From: Geosiphon pyriformis
Taxonomy: Eukaryota; Glomeromycota; Glomeromycetes; Archaeosporales; Geosiphonaceae
Assembly: GCA_016748015.1 (NCBI GenBank)
Contig: JAAOMT010000786.1
Coordinates: forward strand, 628,034 to 692,033
DNA length: 64,000 bases
Direction of reading: 5' to 3'
In this document: positions 47,160 to 58,640 of the stretch, one piece after another
Layout of the letters: every line of letters starts with the position of its first letter
Numbering within the stretch: the first letter of the stretch is position 1
Program-made: the position numbers and the translations under genes
The notes under the pieces: generated by a model
The model's input: the letters and a program-made list of their open reading frames with translations, nothing else
Told to the model about the DNA's origin: nothing
Database searches by the model: none

Positions 47160-48530
47160 AATGACAACTATTGGTTCTAATTTTCAGAAAATATCTTCAA
47201 GATTGATTAAAAGGGAATGTGTACCAATTTGTGGAATTAATAGTTCAGGATTGTTTCTGGAATTATAGTGTTTCAAACAATCTCCATGTGCAACTTTTGC
47301 TAAGATTTTGTTATCAAGTCTTAGCTTGTATGATCCGTTGCCTAGGACTTCATGGATAAAGAATGGTCCATCCCATTTATTTTCAAATTTTCCACTCCAT
47401 TGTTTTTCAGCTTTAATTCTGTGTAAGAGAACTTTGTTTCTAATTTTAAATCCATTGGTAACTGGAGACAATTTGTCATCATGCCATTCTTTTTGTTGGG
47501 CTTGGGAGTATTTAATATGAGTGGCTGCTATTCGTTGTTTTCCTTCTAACATGCTAAGCAGAGTATAGGCTCTTCATTGTAGTGTTTTCTGGAAATTGTT
47601 TTTATCAATTGGTTGTGTTAGGTATGTTTCCATGGTAAAACTAATTGGTAATGTTGCTGTCTTTCCATAAGTTAAATCAAATGATGTGTGTTTTGTGGTA
47701 TCTTGTTTTAGTGTTCTATATGCCAGTAACACTGATGGAATAAAGAGATCCTATTTTTGCTTAAAATTGGTTGAGACTTTGGCTAATAATTCACACAATG
47801 TCCTGTTGAAACGTTCTACAAGTCCATTTGTTTGTGGATAGTAGGGCGAAGATAATGGTCTCTTGACATTAAATCATCCACAAATTTCCTGGATTAAATT
47901 GTTCACAAAATGTGTTCCTTGATCAGATAAAAGTTCTATTGGGCATTCATATCTACAAATGATGTCTTTGTAGATAAAGTTTGCTACTGATTTCGCATCT
48001 GCTCATTGAATGGCTCTGGCTTCAGGCCATTTGGTAAGATAGTCTACAGCTACTGCAATATAATGGTTTCCTTGGTTTGTGATAAAGAGTGGTCTGACTA
48101 AATCGATACCAACTCGGTTAAACAGCTGTCCAACTTTGATTGGGTTTAAAGATTCTGTAGGACAAGTTCCTCCTCTTTTTTGACAACTATCACAAGACTT
48201 AACATATTCATGAATGTCTTTTCTCATTTGAGGCCAAAAATAATATGCTAGTGTTCTCTAGGTGGTGCTGTTTTTTCCTAGGTGTGCTGATGAAGGATCT
48301 GAGTGCATGTTATATAAAATAGTTTCTTTTTCATGTTCTTGTATTAATCTGAGCGAATTGTCTGGATTTCTGAAGTTTTGATAATAAATACTGTTGTTGT
48401 GTAAGAAGTATTGTTTGGCTTGTTGTTGTAACCAATGTTTTTTATTTGAGGACCAATCTGTTGGGATTGTTAATGTCTCCAGATATTGTTTAAGATTGTT
48501 GTAGTTTTTGGGGTTCATTGTTTGTTGTTT
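47160..48530 (-). pseudogene. Element E integrase
   Basis: The N-terminal zinc region is at 48,003-48,518 (NMHSDPSSAHLGKNSTT, then CDSCQKRGGTCPTESL), with a stop between. Core: GIDLVRPLFITNQGNHYIAV (first Asp); the second Asp and the Glu regions follow at about 47,800-47,960, with stops. C-terminal module 47,184-47,552 (SPVTNGFKIRNKVLLHRIKA, WSGKFENKWDGPFFIHEVLG) ends HGDCLKHYN. Inserts cDNA copies. This copy is broken. Confidence 0.83.
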
Positions 48531-48539
48531 TGTTGTTAA

Positions 48540-49960
48540 TTCAAATGGGTGTTGTTTTTATGTTCTAATCTTGCTTCATTTTTGAAAGACAATCAACATT
48601 GGTGTGGAGTTTTCCTGGTTTGTGATGTACAATGTATTGGTAGTTGGCTAAAAATCCTGTTCATCAGATTTGTTTGGCATTCAGCTGAGTGTTTTTGTTT
48701 TGAAGCCATTTGAGTCCAATATTATCAGTGATAATATCAAATTCTTTGGGTCTGAGGTAAAGGTTGAAGTGATGTAGGACCCAGATTACTGCTACAGTTT
48801 CTAATTCTGTTGCAGAGTAGTTCTTTTCAGCTGGCTTCAATGTTCTGCTAGCATAAGCAATTACTTGCTCATTTCCATTGTTATTTAACTGTGATAGAAT
48901 GGCACCAAAAGCAGTATAAGAGGCATTTGTTGCTAACCAGAATCAGTTGCTGAAATCTGAGTAGACGAGAATTGGAGCTGTGGTTAGTTTTTCTTTGAGG
49001 ATTTCAAATGCATTTTGGTGTTCAGCAGTTCATTTATATTCGATGTTTTTGGTGGTAAGCTGGTTGAGAGGTTTTGCAATTTCTGAGAATTCTTTGATAA
49101 ACTTCTAATAATAGGAGGCTAACCCTATGAATTCTCTTAATTCTGTAGTGTTTTGAGGAGTTTTGAAGTTTTTGACAGTGCTGATTTTTCCAGAGTCTGG
49201 TTTGATTTCATCTTTACTAACAACGTGACCAAGAAAGGCCAAGCTTGTTTTTCCAAAGTAGCATTTTTCAATGTTGAGTTTCAGTCCTGCTTTTCGTAAT
49301 TATTGAAATACTTCTCACAAGTGTTTTAAGTGTAATTCGAACGATGGAGAATAAACATCAGTATCGTCAAGATAAATGACTACTGACTTTCAAAGGAGTT
49401 TTTTGTACACAATATCCATTAATCTTTGAAATGTTGCTGGTGCATTGCATAATCCAAAAGACATTACATTGAATTTATAGTTTCCGCCTTGGGTTGTAAA
49501 GGCTGTTTTGGAACAATCTTTGGGATCCATGGCAACTTGCCAGTATCCACTTTCTAGATCTAGTGTTGAAAAGTATTTGGATTTTCCAAAGGCATCTAAT
49601 ATGTCATCAATTCGGGGAAGAGGGTAGGCATCTCTCATGGTGATACTGTTGAGTTGTCAATAATCAACACAAAATCGTATCTTTCTATTTTTCTTCTTAA
49701 CTAGGACCACAGATGAGGCCCATAGACTCATTGATGATTGAATAAGCCTATTGTTAAGCATCTGTTGTACTTCTTTTTGAATAAATTGGTGACTTTCTGG
49801 AGCAACTCAGTAGGCTTGTTGTCACCTTGGTTTGGCATCTCCTGTATAGATTTGGTGTTGAACCAAATCAGTTCTTCCTAAGTCATTGTTGTTTTCGGCA
49901 AAGATATCAGCAAATTCTGCAATTAGCTTTTTAAGCTGGTTTTGTTGTTGTGATTCAAGT
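48540..49960 (-). pseudogene. Element E reverse transcriptase and RNase H
   Basis: RT: YPLPRIDDILDAFGKSKYFS, STLDLESGYWQVAMDPKDCS and FGLCNAPATFQRLMDIVY at 49,390-49,638. The catalytic box YLDD is intact at 49,363-49,374, the only one of the four elements to keep it. RNase H follows to about 48,560, readable in pieces with stops (for example the region near 48,830-49,000). Stops arise at Trp and Gln codons. Confidence 0.83.
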
Positions 49961-49974
49961 TGTTTCATGTTGAT

Positions 49975-50940
49975 TCAAGATAGTTTTTCTATAACAACAT
50001 AGTAGTTTTCAGAGCTGGTGTTTGGGTTGATTTTTGGTAGTAAATGTCCAATAATTTCAGAGAAATCGGGGATTGTTTGGGGTAATTCTTGTTGAAAGAT
50101 ATTACTGTGAATAACTCCAATTTCTAAGTTATTTAATAAAACTATGGGGAAATTGTTGGGATTGTAAAAAGTAACTTGAATTTTCTTTGTTCCTTCTGGA
50201 ATATAAATGTTTGGGATTGAAATATTATATTCCAAGTAGATTTGTTCATTGAACTCAAAAATTTGTTGTGTAGTTGTTGGTTTTTCACAAGTGTAAATTT
50301 CAGAGTGTTCTCCAAAGGGTAAAATAGTAATTGGTTGTGGAAGTCATAAAATTTGGTGAGATTCTTTCTGTTCATTGAGGGCTATGTTTACTGGAACTGT
50401 GAATTGTTCAGTTGAACCAAAACCTTGGGTTTCTCTTTCACTTTTTCCCAATAGTTCTCTTTGATTGACTAATTGTAAACCCGAAATGTTGATTAAGGGT
50501 AAATAAATGGCTTGGGCAATTTTCTTGGCATGTTCAATCTTAAACAGCTTGTCAGTTTCGTTTTGGAGTATTACTGTTATGTTACCAGTATATCCAGCAT
50601 CAATTATTTCTCCTCTAACATTGATTCTTTTGCTTGCCAGAGAGAACTGGAAGGCGATTTGAACCATTGCTCTTGGCGGGATTTCGAGAGCAATTTTGAG
50701 GTTGATTTTTGTGAGAGATTTGGGTTTGAGAACAAAAGTATCCTTGTCTGAATATCTTAGGTCATATCCAGCATCAATTTCATGTGCTTTTTCAGGTTTT
50801 ATTCCTTGTCCATTGTTGTTGAAGTATTTGAGTTGTAAGGCAGGCTGGTTTTTAATAAGATAGATGGGTATTGCTTCAATTTCTTCTGTTGCTTCAGGTT
50901 TTCCAAATTCAATTTCGTTCTTATCATTTTTATTGGGCAA
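49975..50940 (-). pseudogene. Element E dUTPase and linker
   Basis: The dUTPase is open for 198 codons (50,344-50,940): motif 1 DAGYDLRY; motif 2 AFQFSLAS, where Arg and Ser of A-S-R-S-S-L-A are lost; motif 3 GEIIDAGYTGNITVIL with the conserved Asp; motif 4 KKIAQAIYLPL; motif 5 ERETQGFGSTEQ. This is the clearest dUTPase in the window, close to a normal domain of about 130 residues plus an acidic leader. The linker 49,975-50,235 (ISIPNIYIPEGTKKIQVTFY) resembles the same region in B and C. It would hydrolyse dUTP during cDNA synthesis if active; the altered motif 2 makes activity doubtful. Confidence 0.87.
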
Positions 50941-50949
50941 AGAAATGCT

Positions 50950-51560
50950 AAAAGCATAGCATTTAGGACACTACTGTTCATCACAAGACATAATGCATTC
51001 TTTACATAGCCTAATGTTCATTTGCTCTAATCATTGAATTTAAGCTTCTTGGGTTGGGTAGGTGTAACTTGCAATTTGGTGGTAGACTTCTACTTTATCT
51101 TCATAATTGAATCCAGCTAATTCTATGATGTATTCAATGTATTCTGCTTTTTTTATTTGACAGACATCTTCTTTAGTAACTCCATTAATTAATGCTATTG
51201 CTAGGTCGAAAATCATCTCTGTATCATGGGGGTAGTAATAAAGTTTGTTGAGAGCACTGTTGTATGCCACATTAAAGGGTGTTCTTCTTTTTACTTTTTC
51301 TGAAATTGATAAAGCATATTGGCAGGTCTGATTGTAGACTCCTCCTCTCATTGCTATATCAATCCAATTGCATTCTTCTGGTAGCATATCTCCACAAATC
51401 AAACAAGAAGTGTTATCCCATTTTCTGCTTCTTTTTATTAGATGGCCTCATTGTTCTCTATGGCAAGCCTTGCAGTAATAACGAGTATGATTTTCATATT
51501 CTTCTTCAGGTGAAATGCAGGCTCCCATTGAGGAGAGTTTCTTGTGGCAGTCCTTGCATT
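50950..51560 (-). pseudogene. Element E Cys-rich putative zinc module
   Basis: Minus strand: CKDCHKKLSSMGACISPEEE, YYCKACHRE, a stop, SCLICGDMLPEECNWIDI, TCQYALSISEKVKRRTPF, a helical region to YTYPTQEA (open 51,040-51,402), then cluster 2 LCKECIMSCDEQ-stop-CPKC. Spacing of the CxxC pairs and the words DC[HD]KKL, M-x-A-C, [FY]YCxxC, CLxC, W-x-D, and CQY are shared with A, B and C. No family recognised. The conserved Cys pairs argue for zinc binding. Confidence 0.62.
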
Positions 51561-51585
51561 TGAGTGGAATGTAGGGGCATTGTTT

Positions 51586-52170
51586 TCATGGTTCTGGTTT
51601 TGAATAGGGGACATTCCATCTAGTTGTTACTGGTTCTTTTGTTTCAAGAGAATCATTTGTTGAAAAGTACTGTTGTTCAGTTTCATTGGCCCAATTGGAG
51701 GTTGATTTAAGTGCCATAAATGTTTTAATGATGGGCTTTTCTTCTTCCAGTTTGAATTCAAAAGCTGGGGCTTTTTCGGAGCGTTTGTTGAATGTATCAC
51801 AAATGGCAAGTATCTGGGCGTTTTGTTCTTGGTAGGAGATTGTTAACTCTTGTGTCTTCCAATTCAAATTAGCATTGGCTTTTTGAAGCCAATCATTTCT
51901 GACAAGAGCTTGGTACTGGGGCACGTCCATTATAAGAACTTTGACTGGAATGGTAATTCCATCAAGAGTGAATGAAAAATTGTCAATTTCTCTTACTGGA
52001 GTCTTTTTCATACCATTGGCAATAACAATTACTGTTTGAGCTGGTCAGTTGACATTTCTTTTTAACTGTTGCATTAACTGGTAGGTGATGATGCTTCCAG
52101 CAGATCCACTGTCTAGGATCAAGTGAATTGTCTTTCCTTCGACTTCTGCTTCAGTGTACATAACATTGCT
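51586..52170 (-). pseudogene. Element E protease
   Basis: The catalytic loop HLILDSGSAGSIIT (about 52,090-52,130) has an intact D-S-G. The distal part YQALVRNDWLQKANANLNWK is open in 51,586-52,011. A one-base change near 52,160 shifts the upstream frame. An acidic C-terminal tail leads into the Cys-rich module. Confidence 0.8.
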
Positions 52171-52510
52171 TTTTGTTCATTGGTGGCTGCATTACTAAGC
52201 AGAAATGGTAACTCATTTGCTTCAAACTCAAAAGAGAATATGTCTGAAAGGTTGGTGTTTTTAGCAATTCTGGCTGGTGGGATTGTGGTAGGAGTATAGA
52301 AAGGATTTTGTTGTTGTGCTGCAGCTCTACCTTCCGAGAGTGCAGTATGGTGAAAATCCTGTTCTTCAGATATTGTAAGATAGCTAGGTTGAGTATAATA
52401 ATGGGTGGGTCTTGGCTGAGCTGGATTTCAGGGAACTAATTGGTTATTCAAATTGATTCTATTGTTGTTTACTTGGTATCAGTTTTGTGATGTAAATTGA
52501 TTTTGCAGAA

Positions 52511-54224
52511 TTAATTTTCGAGCAGGCACTTGATAATGTTGTGTGGATGGTTGTTGGTATTGCTGTTGAATTGGCTGTAGGGCAGACTAATAATAGTTAC
52601 TTTGATATTGGGGTCTTGGTAGATAGTAAGCTGGTGGTGGTAGTTGATAATAAGATTGCTGTGGTGGAGGGTAATGTTGATTACTCCTATTTTGTTGGTT
52701 TCGTTATAGCTTTTTACAATCTCTTTTCCAGTGGCCAGAAATTTTACAGTAATGACAACTCTGAAACTGGTTATTAGAGGATGATGTGAAGTTGTTTTGA
52801 TTCCGTCTTTGGAGTGGTTAATATTTTTGGGGTTGCTGTTGTTGTTGGTTGGTGAAATAGTTTTCGACTTTCTTTGCGAGTTGGTCAATTTTCTCTTCAG
52901 CTGCTGAGCTGGTTTCTTCAATGGCTAAGTTTATGAGTTTTGTACAATTGGCTTCTTCTATGGCCATTTCATATCTCTTTGCATGCTGAATGGCAGAGTT
53001 TAAATCTTCTGGGGCATGTGGGCAAACCTTTTTAATCAGTTTATCCTTTAAACCAGTGATAAATTGATCCAAGATTTGAGCATCAGAATAATAATCATTA
53101 GTTTCAAGTTGGCAAATTTGTCTGAGAAGTTTGTTGAATTTCCCAATATAAGTCATAACAGATTTGGAGGGTTCTTGTTTGATATTGTGAAAATAATTTT
53201 GAAGAGTGATTGAGGTGTTGTTATCAGTAAATTGTTCTAAGAAGGCAGTTTTAAAAGCTGTCCAGTCATTAAAAAGGGTGGTCAAGTTTTCAAACTATTT
53301 GCCTGCTGTTCCTTTGAGAAAGTAGAGAATTGTTCTTAACATTCTGACAGCATTCCATCAATTTGCATTTCCAGCTTTAGTAACTTGGTCAAGCCATTCT
53401 TGGGGACTGGTCTCAATGTCTTTTCTATTGAATTCAGGGATTTTTGCGATGTATGCTGTCATTTTATCTTCTTTGTTTTCACTGTTTATTGATTCTTTTT
53501 CAAATATTTCAGAGTTGTTTTCTTCATTCGCTGCTGTCTCAAAGTGTTCACTTCAATTTTCAGCTAGAAAGTCAAGGAGATTGGAACTAGTTTGAAGGGG
53601 TTCTTGTTGTCTGGTGGGACTTCTGGGTGATGTAAAATCTTCTAGTCTTGCAAATCAATTTAAGGGTGAATTAGGTGTTTGTGCTTGTGCAAGTAAAGCT
53701 GGAAAAAGTGTGATAGTAAGTGGAAGTTTTGAACTGGTTCCTTGTTCAGGTGTTTGTAAGTGTTTGGCAGTTGTTTTTGGTAGTATTGGGGTATTTGAGG
53801 TGGTTTTTGAGTATTGCTTCAATTTTTGTTTGCCTTTGTTGCTTGTTTCTGTCCCTGATTCAAAATCAATAGAGTATTGAGACTGCACTGGATATGTTTC
53901 TTTACAGTACTTAATAATGTTAAAATTTAGTTCTTGAAAGTAAGTGGCAAGTGTTTCACTGTTAAGGTCTTCAGTTTTCAACTGTGAATAGTGTACTAAA
54001 TTATTGTAAAGGTTGCTTCTAACTTCTGAGATATTGTAATTTCCAAAAAGATATTTGTTAATGCGGTTTTCAATGTATTGATATACTGATTTTTTGACAA
54101 CTTCAATTCCGTCTGGAATGTTGAATCTTTGCTTGCAGTGGGTGTAAATTGATTGGTAATACTCTAGAGTTGTTGCATCTAGTGTGGTCACCACTTTGAA
54201 GTTGTTTTGCTGTGTTGTTTCCAT
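52511..54224 (-). pseudogene. Element E gag
   Basis: ATG at 54,222-54,224, 15 bases from the LTR (METTQQNNFKVVTTLDATTL). The N-terminal domain is open to 53,655. Capsid 52,818-53,285 (WTAFKTAFLEQFTDNNTSIT, MTYIGKFNKLLRQI, LDQFITGLKDKLIKKVCPHA). Knuckle CHYCKISGHWKRDC at 52,716-52,757, fully intact. An Asn/Gln/Tyr-rich tail follows. The region between the N-terminal domain and the capsid has stops. Forms particles and binds RNA. Confidence 0.85.
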
Positions 54225-54238
54225 GGAAGAACATCAAA

Positions 54239-55225
54239 TGTTACCAGAGGTTTTTGGTCTCTTCTTAGCTCTTGTATGTTTGTTGTAATGCTGTTAATTC
54301 ACGATTATGGGAAGTGTTTGAACCTCCGATAACTGAATTTATCTTCAAATTATCTCCTATAATTTGAACTGCTGGGCTTATAAGTTGAATGGCCAATTCC
54401 ATGCCAGTTACTTTGTATAATTACGTTGTAGTAAATGTCAACTCTTTCCCAGAAATTGCTTGTCTAGAAGCTTACTAAAAATATGTAGTTACTTTGCTGT
54501 GAAAGTCAACTCTTCTACAGGAATTCTTGTCTGTAGGCTACCCAAATAATTTATAATAAGAAAAAAAAGAGAATAAAAGAAATGTAAAAGAAAAAGTAAA
54601 ACTTGATGATTTATAGAAGTTATTTCAGATTCAGGCCTGGAAGTACTTTAACAGTCTACTGAAATTGGTAGCTAATCAATTTTAAACTGTTAGTAGGAAT
54701 TGGTTAATTTCAAGAGAAATAATTTAAAAATTTGGCTTTTCGAATTTATTTGATATTTATTTTGTTTTTGTGTGTAAAGGATGATTCTAATTATTAAATC
54801 TGAAGTAAGATACATTTTCTTGAAGAGAGAAGCTCTTCTTTTATACAACTTGTCATAATACTATTCTATGAACTTGAACTTTGCTTTTTTTTACAATTTC
54901 GCTGAACTAAAGATACATTTCGGCAAACTACAAGTTATTTCTGCAAACTATTAGATATTTTGGTAAACTATCAATTATTTCAGCGAATTTCTACAAATTT
55001 TGGCGAACTTTTGAATGTTATATATTTCGGGGTATTGCATGATTGATTATCGCGTTTAGGTTACATTTGTGTTATGTATAAATTGAGTTATTAATTAAAT
55101 GATAATTTTGGACATTTTGCTAATGTAATAAGTGATAATTTGAAACGATAATATATGCTAATTAATAATAAGATTTATAAGGGTAATTTCATGCTAAACA
55201 ATATCTCTAATTTTGTCTGATAACA
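54239..55225 (-). repeat. Element E 5' LTR
   Basis: 987 bp, TGTTACC...GATAACA. The 20-bp array, five units, is at 54,918-55,017 (TTTCGGCAAACTACAAGTTA and variants). Followed by TCAG. Confidence 0.93.
54918..55017 (-). repeat. 20-bp tandem repeat x5 in E 5' LTR U3
   Basis: Five direct units of 20 bases starting TTTCGGC/TTTCTGC/TTTTGGT/TTTCAGC/TTTTGGC. Same unit and phase as the array in C's LTRs. About two helical turns per unit, so every copy would face the same side of the DNA. Confidence 0.8.
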
Positions 55226-58200
55226 TCAGTTTGAGTTTGGCATTAAACTTTTTTGACAAGTTTAAGTTTGGTTCAAGTCTGGTTTAAAGTTTACAAACTT
55301 ATTCAAGTTTGATGGAATTAAAAAAATATAACTTGTACTATTTGTTTATTAATTATTACTTTATTTAATTATTATGATTAGTTAAAGAGATGTATAAAAT
55401 TATGTATGTATAATAATTTTACTTTTCAACTTATCAAAATAAATTTATTTTTGGCATTATCTAATGTTATCAAAGATTTAAAATTCAAAATAACAGAATT
55501 TAATAATTCAAATAGTCCAAATATTAATATATTTGGTAAATGTAGTTTTCAAAGTAAAGTATAAAACTATTTTAATTAGTTTAAGTGGGCAAAAAAAAAC
55601 AGCTAAATATATGGTTTCAAAATGTGTGCATAAACCATTTTCTTGTAAGATTATGAATATTACCAAATTTTTATGGTATTAATTAGAGACTTTTTACTAG
55701 ACAATATATGTTATAATAGAAAAATATTATAAGAAAAGACAAAATGTTCAAAAAAATTGTAAGTCAATTAAAGAAATGTTTTAATGAATAAGATTGCTAT
55801 TTTTTTTTAATTTTTAACCAATTTAATTAGAAAACTGTTCTAGCCTTCTATAATAACTGTTATTGATGTTAATAATAAAAAACTTTATAACATAATTATT
55901 ATTTGGTTTATTAACTATCAGCAATCACTTTTTATAGTAGAAGACTCTAAATTAATTGAAATATTTCAATATTTAAATCCTACTTTTCAAACTGTTTGTG
56001 TTGATACAATTAAAAATAAAGTTATAGAACTTTATGTTATAGGTAGACAAAAATTAAAAATAAGCATTATTTTTATTATGAAATATTTTTTTTTTTTACT
56101 TATATTTATAATATGATAGGCATACTTAGATATTATTAAGTTCAAAATTTCTTTTATATCAAATTTCTAAACATTTCCCAATAACAAAGTTTTTGTTTCT
56201 ATTACTGTTTATTATATTAATGACAATTGAAATTTTTAACAAACAATAATTGATTTTAGATTAATAAGTAAATAATATAATAGAATAAACATTGTGAATA
56301 GATTTTTTAAAGTATTAAAAGATTATAGAATTATATCAAAAATTCATATATATATTCTTACATAAATTTGGATTAGTCAATGGCTAATAATAAAATTAGC
56401 ATATCATGCAACATATTAGTATTATCTGAAACTTAAAGTTACTATAATGTCCATATTATCAAAAATTGCATTTTCTTAATATTGGTTTAAGTTGGTTTTT
56501 ATTATTGTCCTAAAGCTGAATTTTCAACATTAGTATTATCTAAGGTTTAAAGTTACTACAGTGCTTATATTATTGAAAATTATGTTTTTTTAATATTGGT
56601 TTAAGTTGGTTTTTATTATTGTTCCAAAGCTCAATTTTTTATATTAGCATTATCTTAGGCTCAAAATTAATACAATGCTTATATTATCAAAAACTATTAA
56701 TATTAATTTATATGATTTTTATTATTGTTTTAAGTCGAATTTTTAGCCAAAAAGATTAAAAAAGAAGTTTAAGAAAAAGTTATATTTATCCTCTTTTTAT
56801 ACAAGTTTACTATTAATTTTATTGTTTATAACTTAATTTTTTTTTAACAGCTTCTTACTATTATCTTTAATAATACTACAAATAATAATACTTTTATAAA
56901 AGAGTTAACAAGAAAATTAAAAAAAGAAAATATTCAATAGAATTTAAAGAATCTTTGATTTTGATACTTTGATCATATTTTAAATTTAGCAGTATAAACA
57001 ACTATAAGTGAAATAAAAAATAATGTTTTCAAGATATTTGTTAAAAATCCAAACCAAATATATTTACTTAAAATTTTTTTAATGTAAATTTTATATAAAT
57101 TAAAAATTAAGAAACTTAATTCTGCAATTCATATTTTGTTCTAATGTTTTGGACTTCTTAAATATGTCTATAATATATGTTAAATTAAATACTGTAAATA
57201 TATTTTGAATTGTCCCATCTTATAAAATTCTATTTATAACATAGTCAGGAATAAATTATCTCTTAAATTAACAAGTTATTTATTTTTGATTTTATATATT
57301 TTGAATACAAAAATTTTAATTGTAAATTTATAAATATTAAACACTTTTACTAACACTTATATTGATCTTTATTAATATGTTATTTTACATAATTAGTAAG
57401 CTGTCTTTAATAAAATTGCTAAATTCCTTAAACTATTTAAGAATATTATAATTAAAATATTAATCAGTTTAAATAATACTGCTTCTTTAATTATTTACTT
57501 CTTTAATATTATTTTTAATTACATCAAAGACATAATTAATAATAATGAATCTAATAAAGCATTATAATCTTAATTGTATTTATTTAGTTATTTATTTAAC
57601 ATATTTAATATTAAATCTATTACTTGTTATAACAGTTAAGATAGTAAAAGGAAAGTTGGTTGAATATTACTCTAAAACAAATACAACTATAATACTCTGT
57701 ACTGTATTGAATTCAAAAAAAATTCTATTATTTCACCAAAAAAAAATTTTGAATGATAATATTAATAAAATAAAAAAATTATAAGTTATTAATTTATTCA
57801 AATGGTTTTATTTTCCAACTTTTACATAATAAATAAATTTTTAAAATACATACTTTTTTTGAAATGAAGTATATATTAAACATTATACTAACATTAAAAT
57901 GACAGTTTTTGTTGAATAGCAATTTTAATAATACTATAATATTAGTTACATAATCTATATTAAAAGTAGACTTTAATAATAATAATAAAAAAGAACTTAA
58001 TAAAATTGATCATTATATTTTTAAAAAAATGGCCAATAGAAAAATAAATGTAATGATATAGTGGAAGGTATATTACAAAAAATATTTATCTAAATTAATA
58101 TGTTATTAATAATTTAATATTTAGGCACATTAAACACAATTTTTTTGTTTTGCATATAGGATTTGTAATTATTTGGCAATTTAAAAATTATCTGTTGTTT

Positions 58201-58640
58201 TTGAATATGTCTTTTCTGCAAATAAAAATATAATTACAAATATAAAATTTTGCTTAATATCTAAAACTATAAGAGCAATACAGTGTTTTTAATCATAAAT
58301 ATAAAGACTATTGAAAAAAAAATTAAATAATAATATAGTATAATATAATGTTTTTAATAGTTGAATTTAAACATGTTTATAAATTTTAAACTAAACTTGA
58401 ACCAGAATTGTTGTATGTGTTTAAATTTAGTTTAAGTTTAATAATTTTAAGTCTAATTCAGTATAAATTTGAAATTTTGCCAAATTTTTTGTTTAAGTTT
58501 GGTTTAGTTTAGTGGTTCAATTAAACTTAAACCAAATTAGACTAAACATTGGAATTTTAGTCTGGTTTTATTAGACTTAAGTTGGTTTTTAAAGACAATA
58601 TTAAGTTGTTTTATATAAATTTTGGTTTTATAACTTCTTT
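55226..58640 (+). mobile_element. Decayed hAT-type DNA transposon
   Basis: Subterminal words such as AAGTTTGGTTCAAG at 55,270-55,310 and their inverted relatives at 58,380-58,580 frame a plus-strand transposase fossil. Together with 45,137-45,335 this gives an element of about 3.6 kb before E landed in it. Exact terminal inverted repeats and the 8-bp duplication expected for hAT could not be fixed. Confidence 0.6.
55840..58292 (+). pseudogene. Fossil hAT transposase
   Basis: Three signature blocks in order. 55,904-56,090: WFINYQQSLFIVEDSKLIEI, then FQYLNPTFQTV and DTIKNKVIELY, the usual W-I-x-x-x-Q-Q-P-F-x-x-V-E block of hAT proteins. 57,545-57,784: KLVEYYSKTNTTIILCTVLN, the K-Y-Y-x-K-T ... 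L-D-P-R-x-K block, with D-P-R lost to N-S-K. 58,203-58,292: EYVFSANKNIITNIKFCLIS then KTIRAIQCF and a stop, the C-terminal dimerisation block (S-E-R-x-F-S-x-A-G ... R-x-x-L-x-P-x-T-V-x-A-L-x-C). Between them the frame is lost. The family assignment rests on these blocks only. Confidence 0.7.

Larger units (their letters stand above)
45336..55225 (-). mobile_element. Ty3/Gypsy element E, complete but inactivated
   Basis: 9,890 bp with two 987-bp LTRs (45,336-46,322 and 54,239-55,225) and a 4-bp target duplication TCAG (45,332-45,335 and 55,226-55,229). Minus-strand coding order is gag, protease, Cys-rich, dUTPase, linker, RT, RNase H, integrase, 3' ORF. This is the best preserved Gypsy of the four at catalytic sites: gag ATG, CCHC knuckle, DSG protease and YLDD RT box are all intact. 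It still contains stops and frameshifts. Confidence 0.95.

Noticed and set aside
57545-57784. 79-codon open frame of unknown function
   Set aside because: Carries the K-Y-Y-S-K-T block of hAT transposases in the expected position between two other hAT blocks, so it is part of the fossil.
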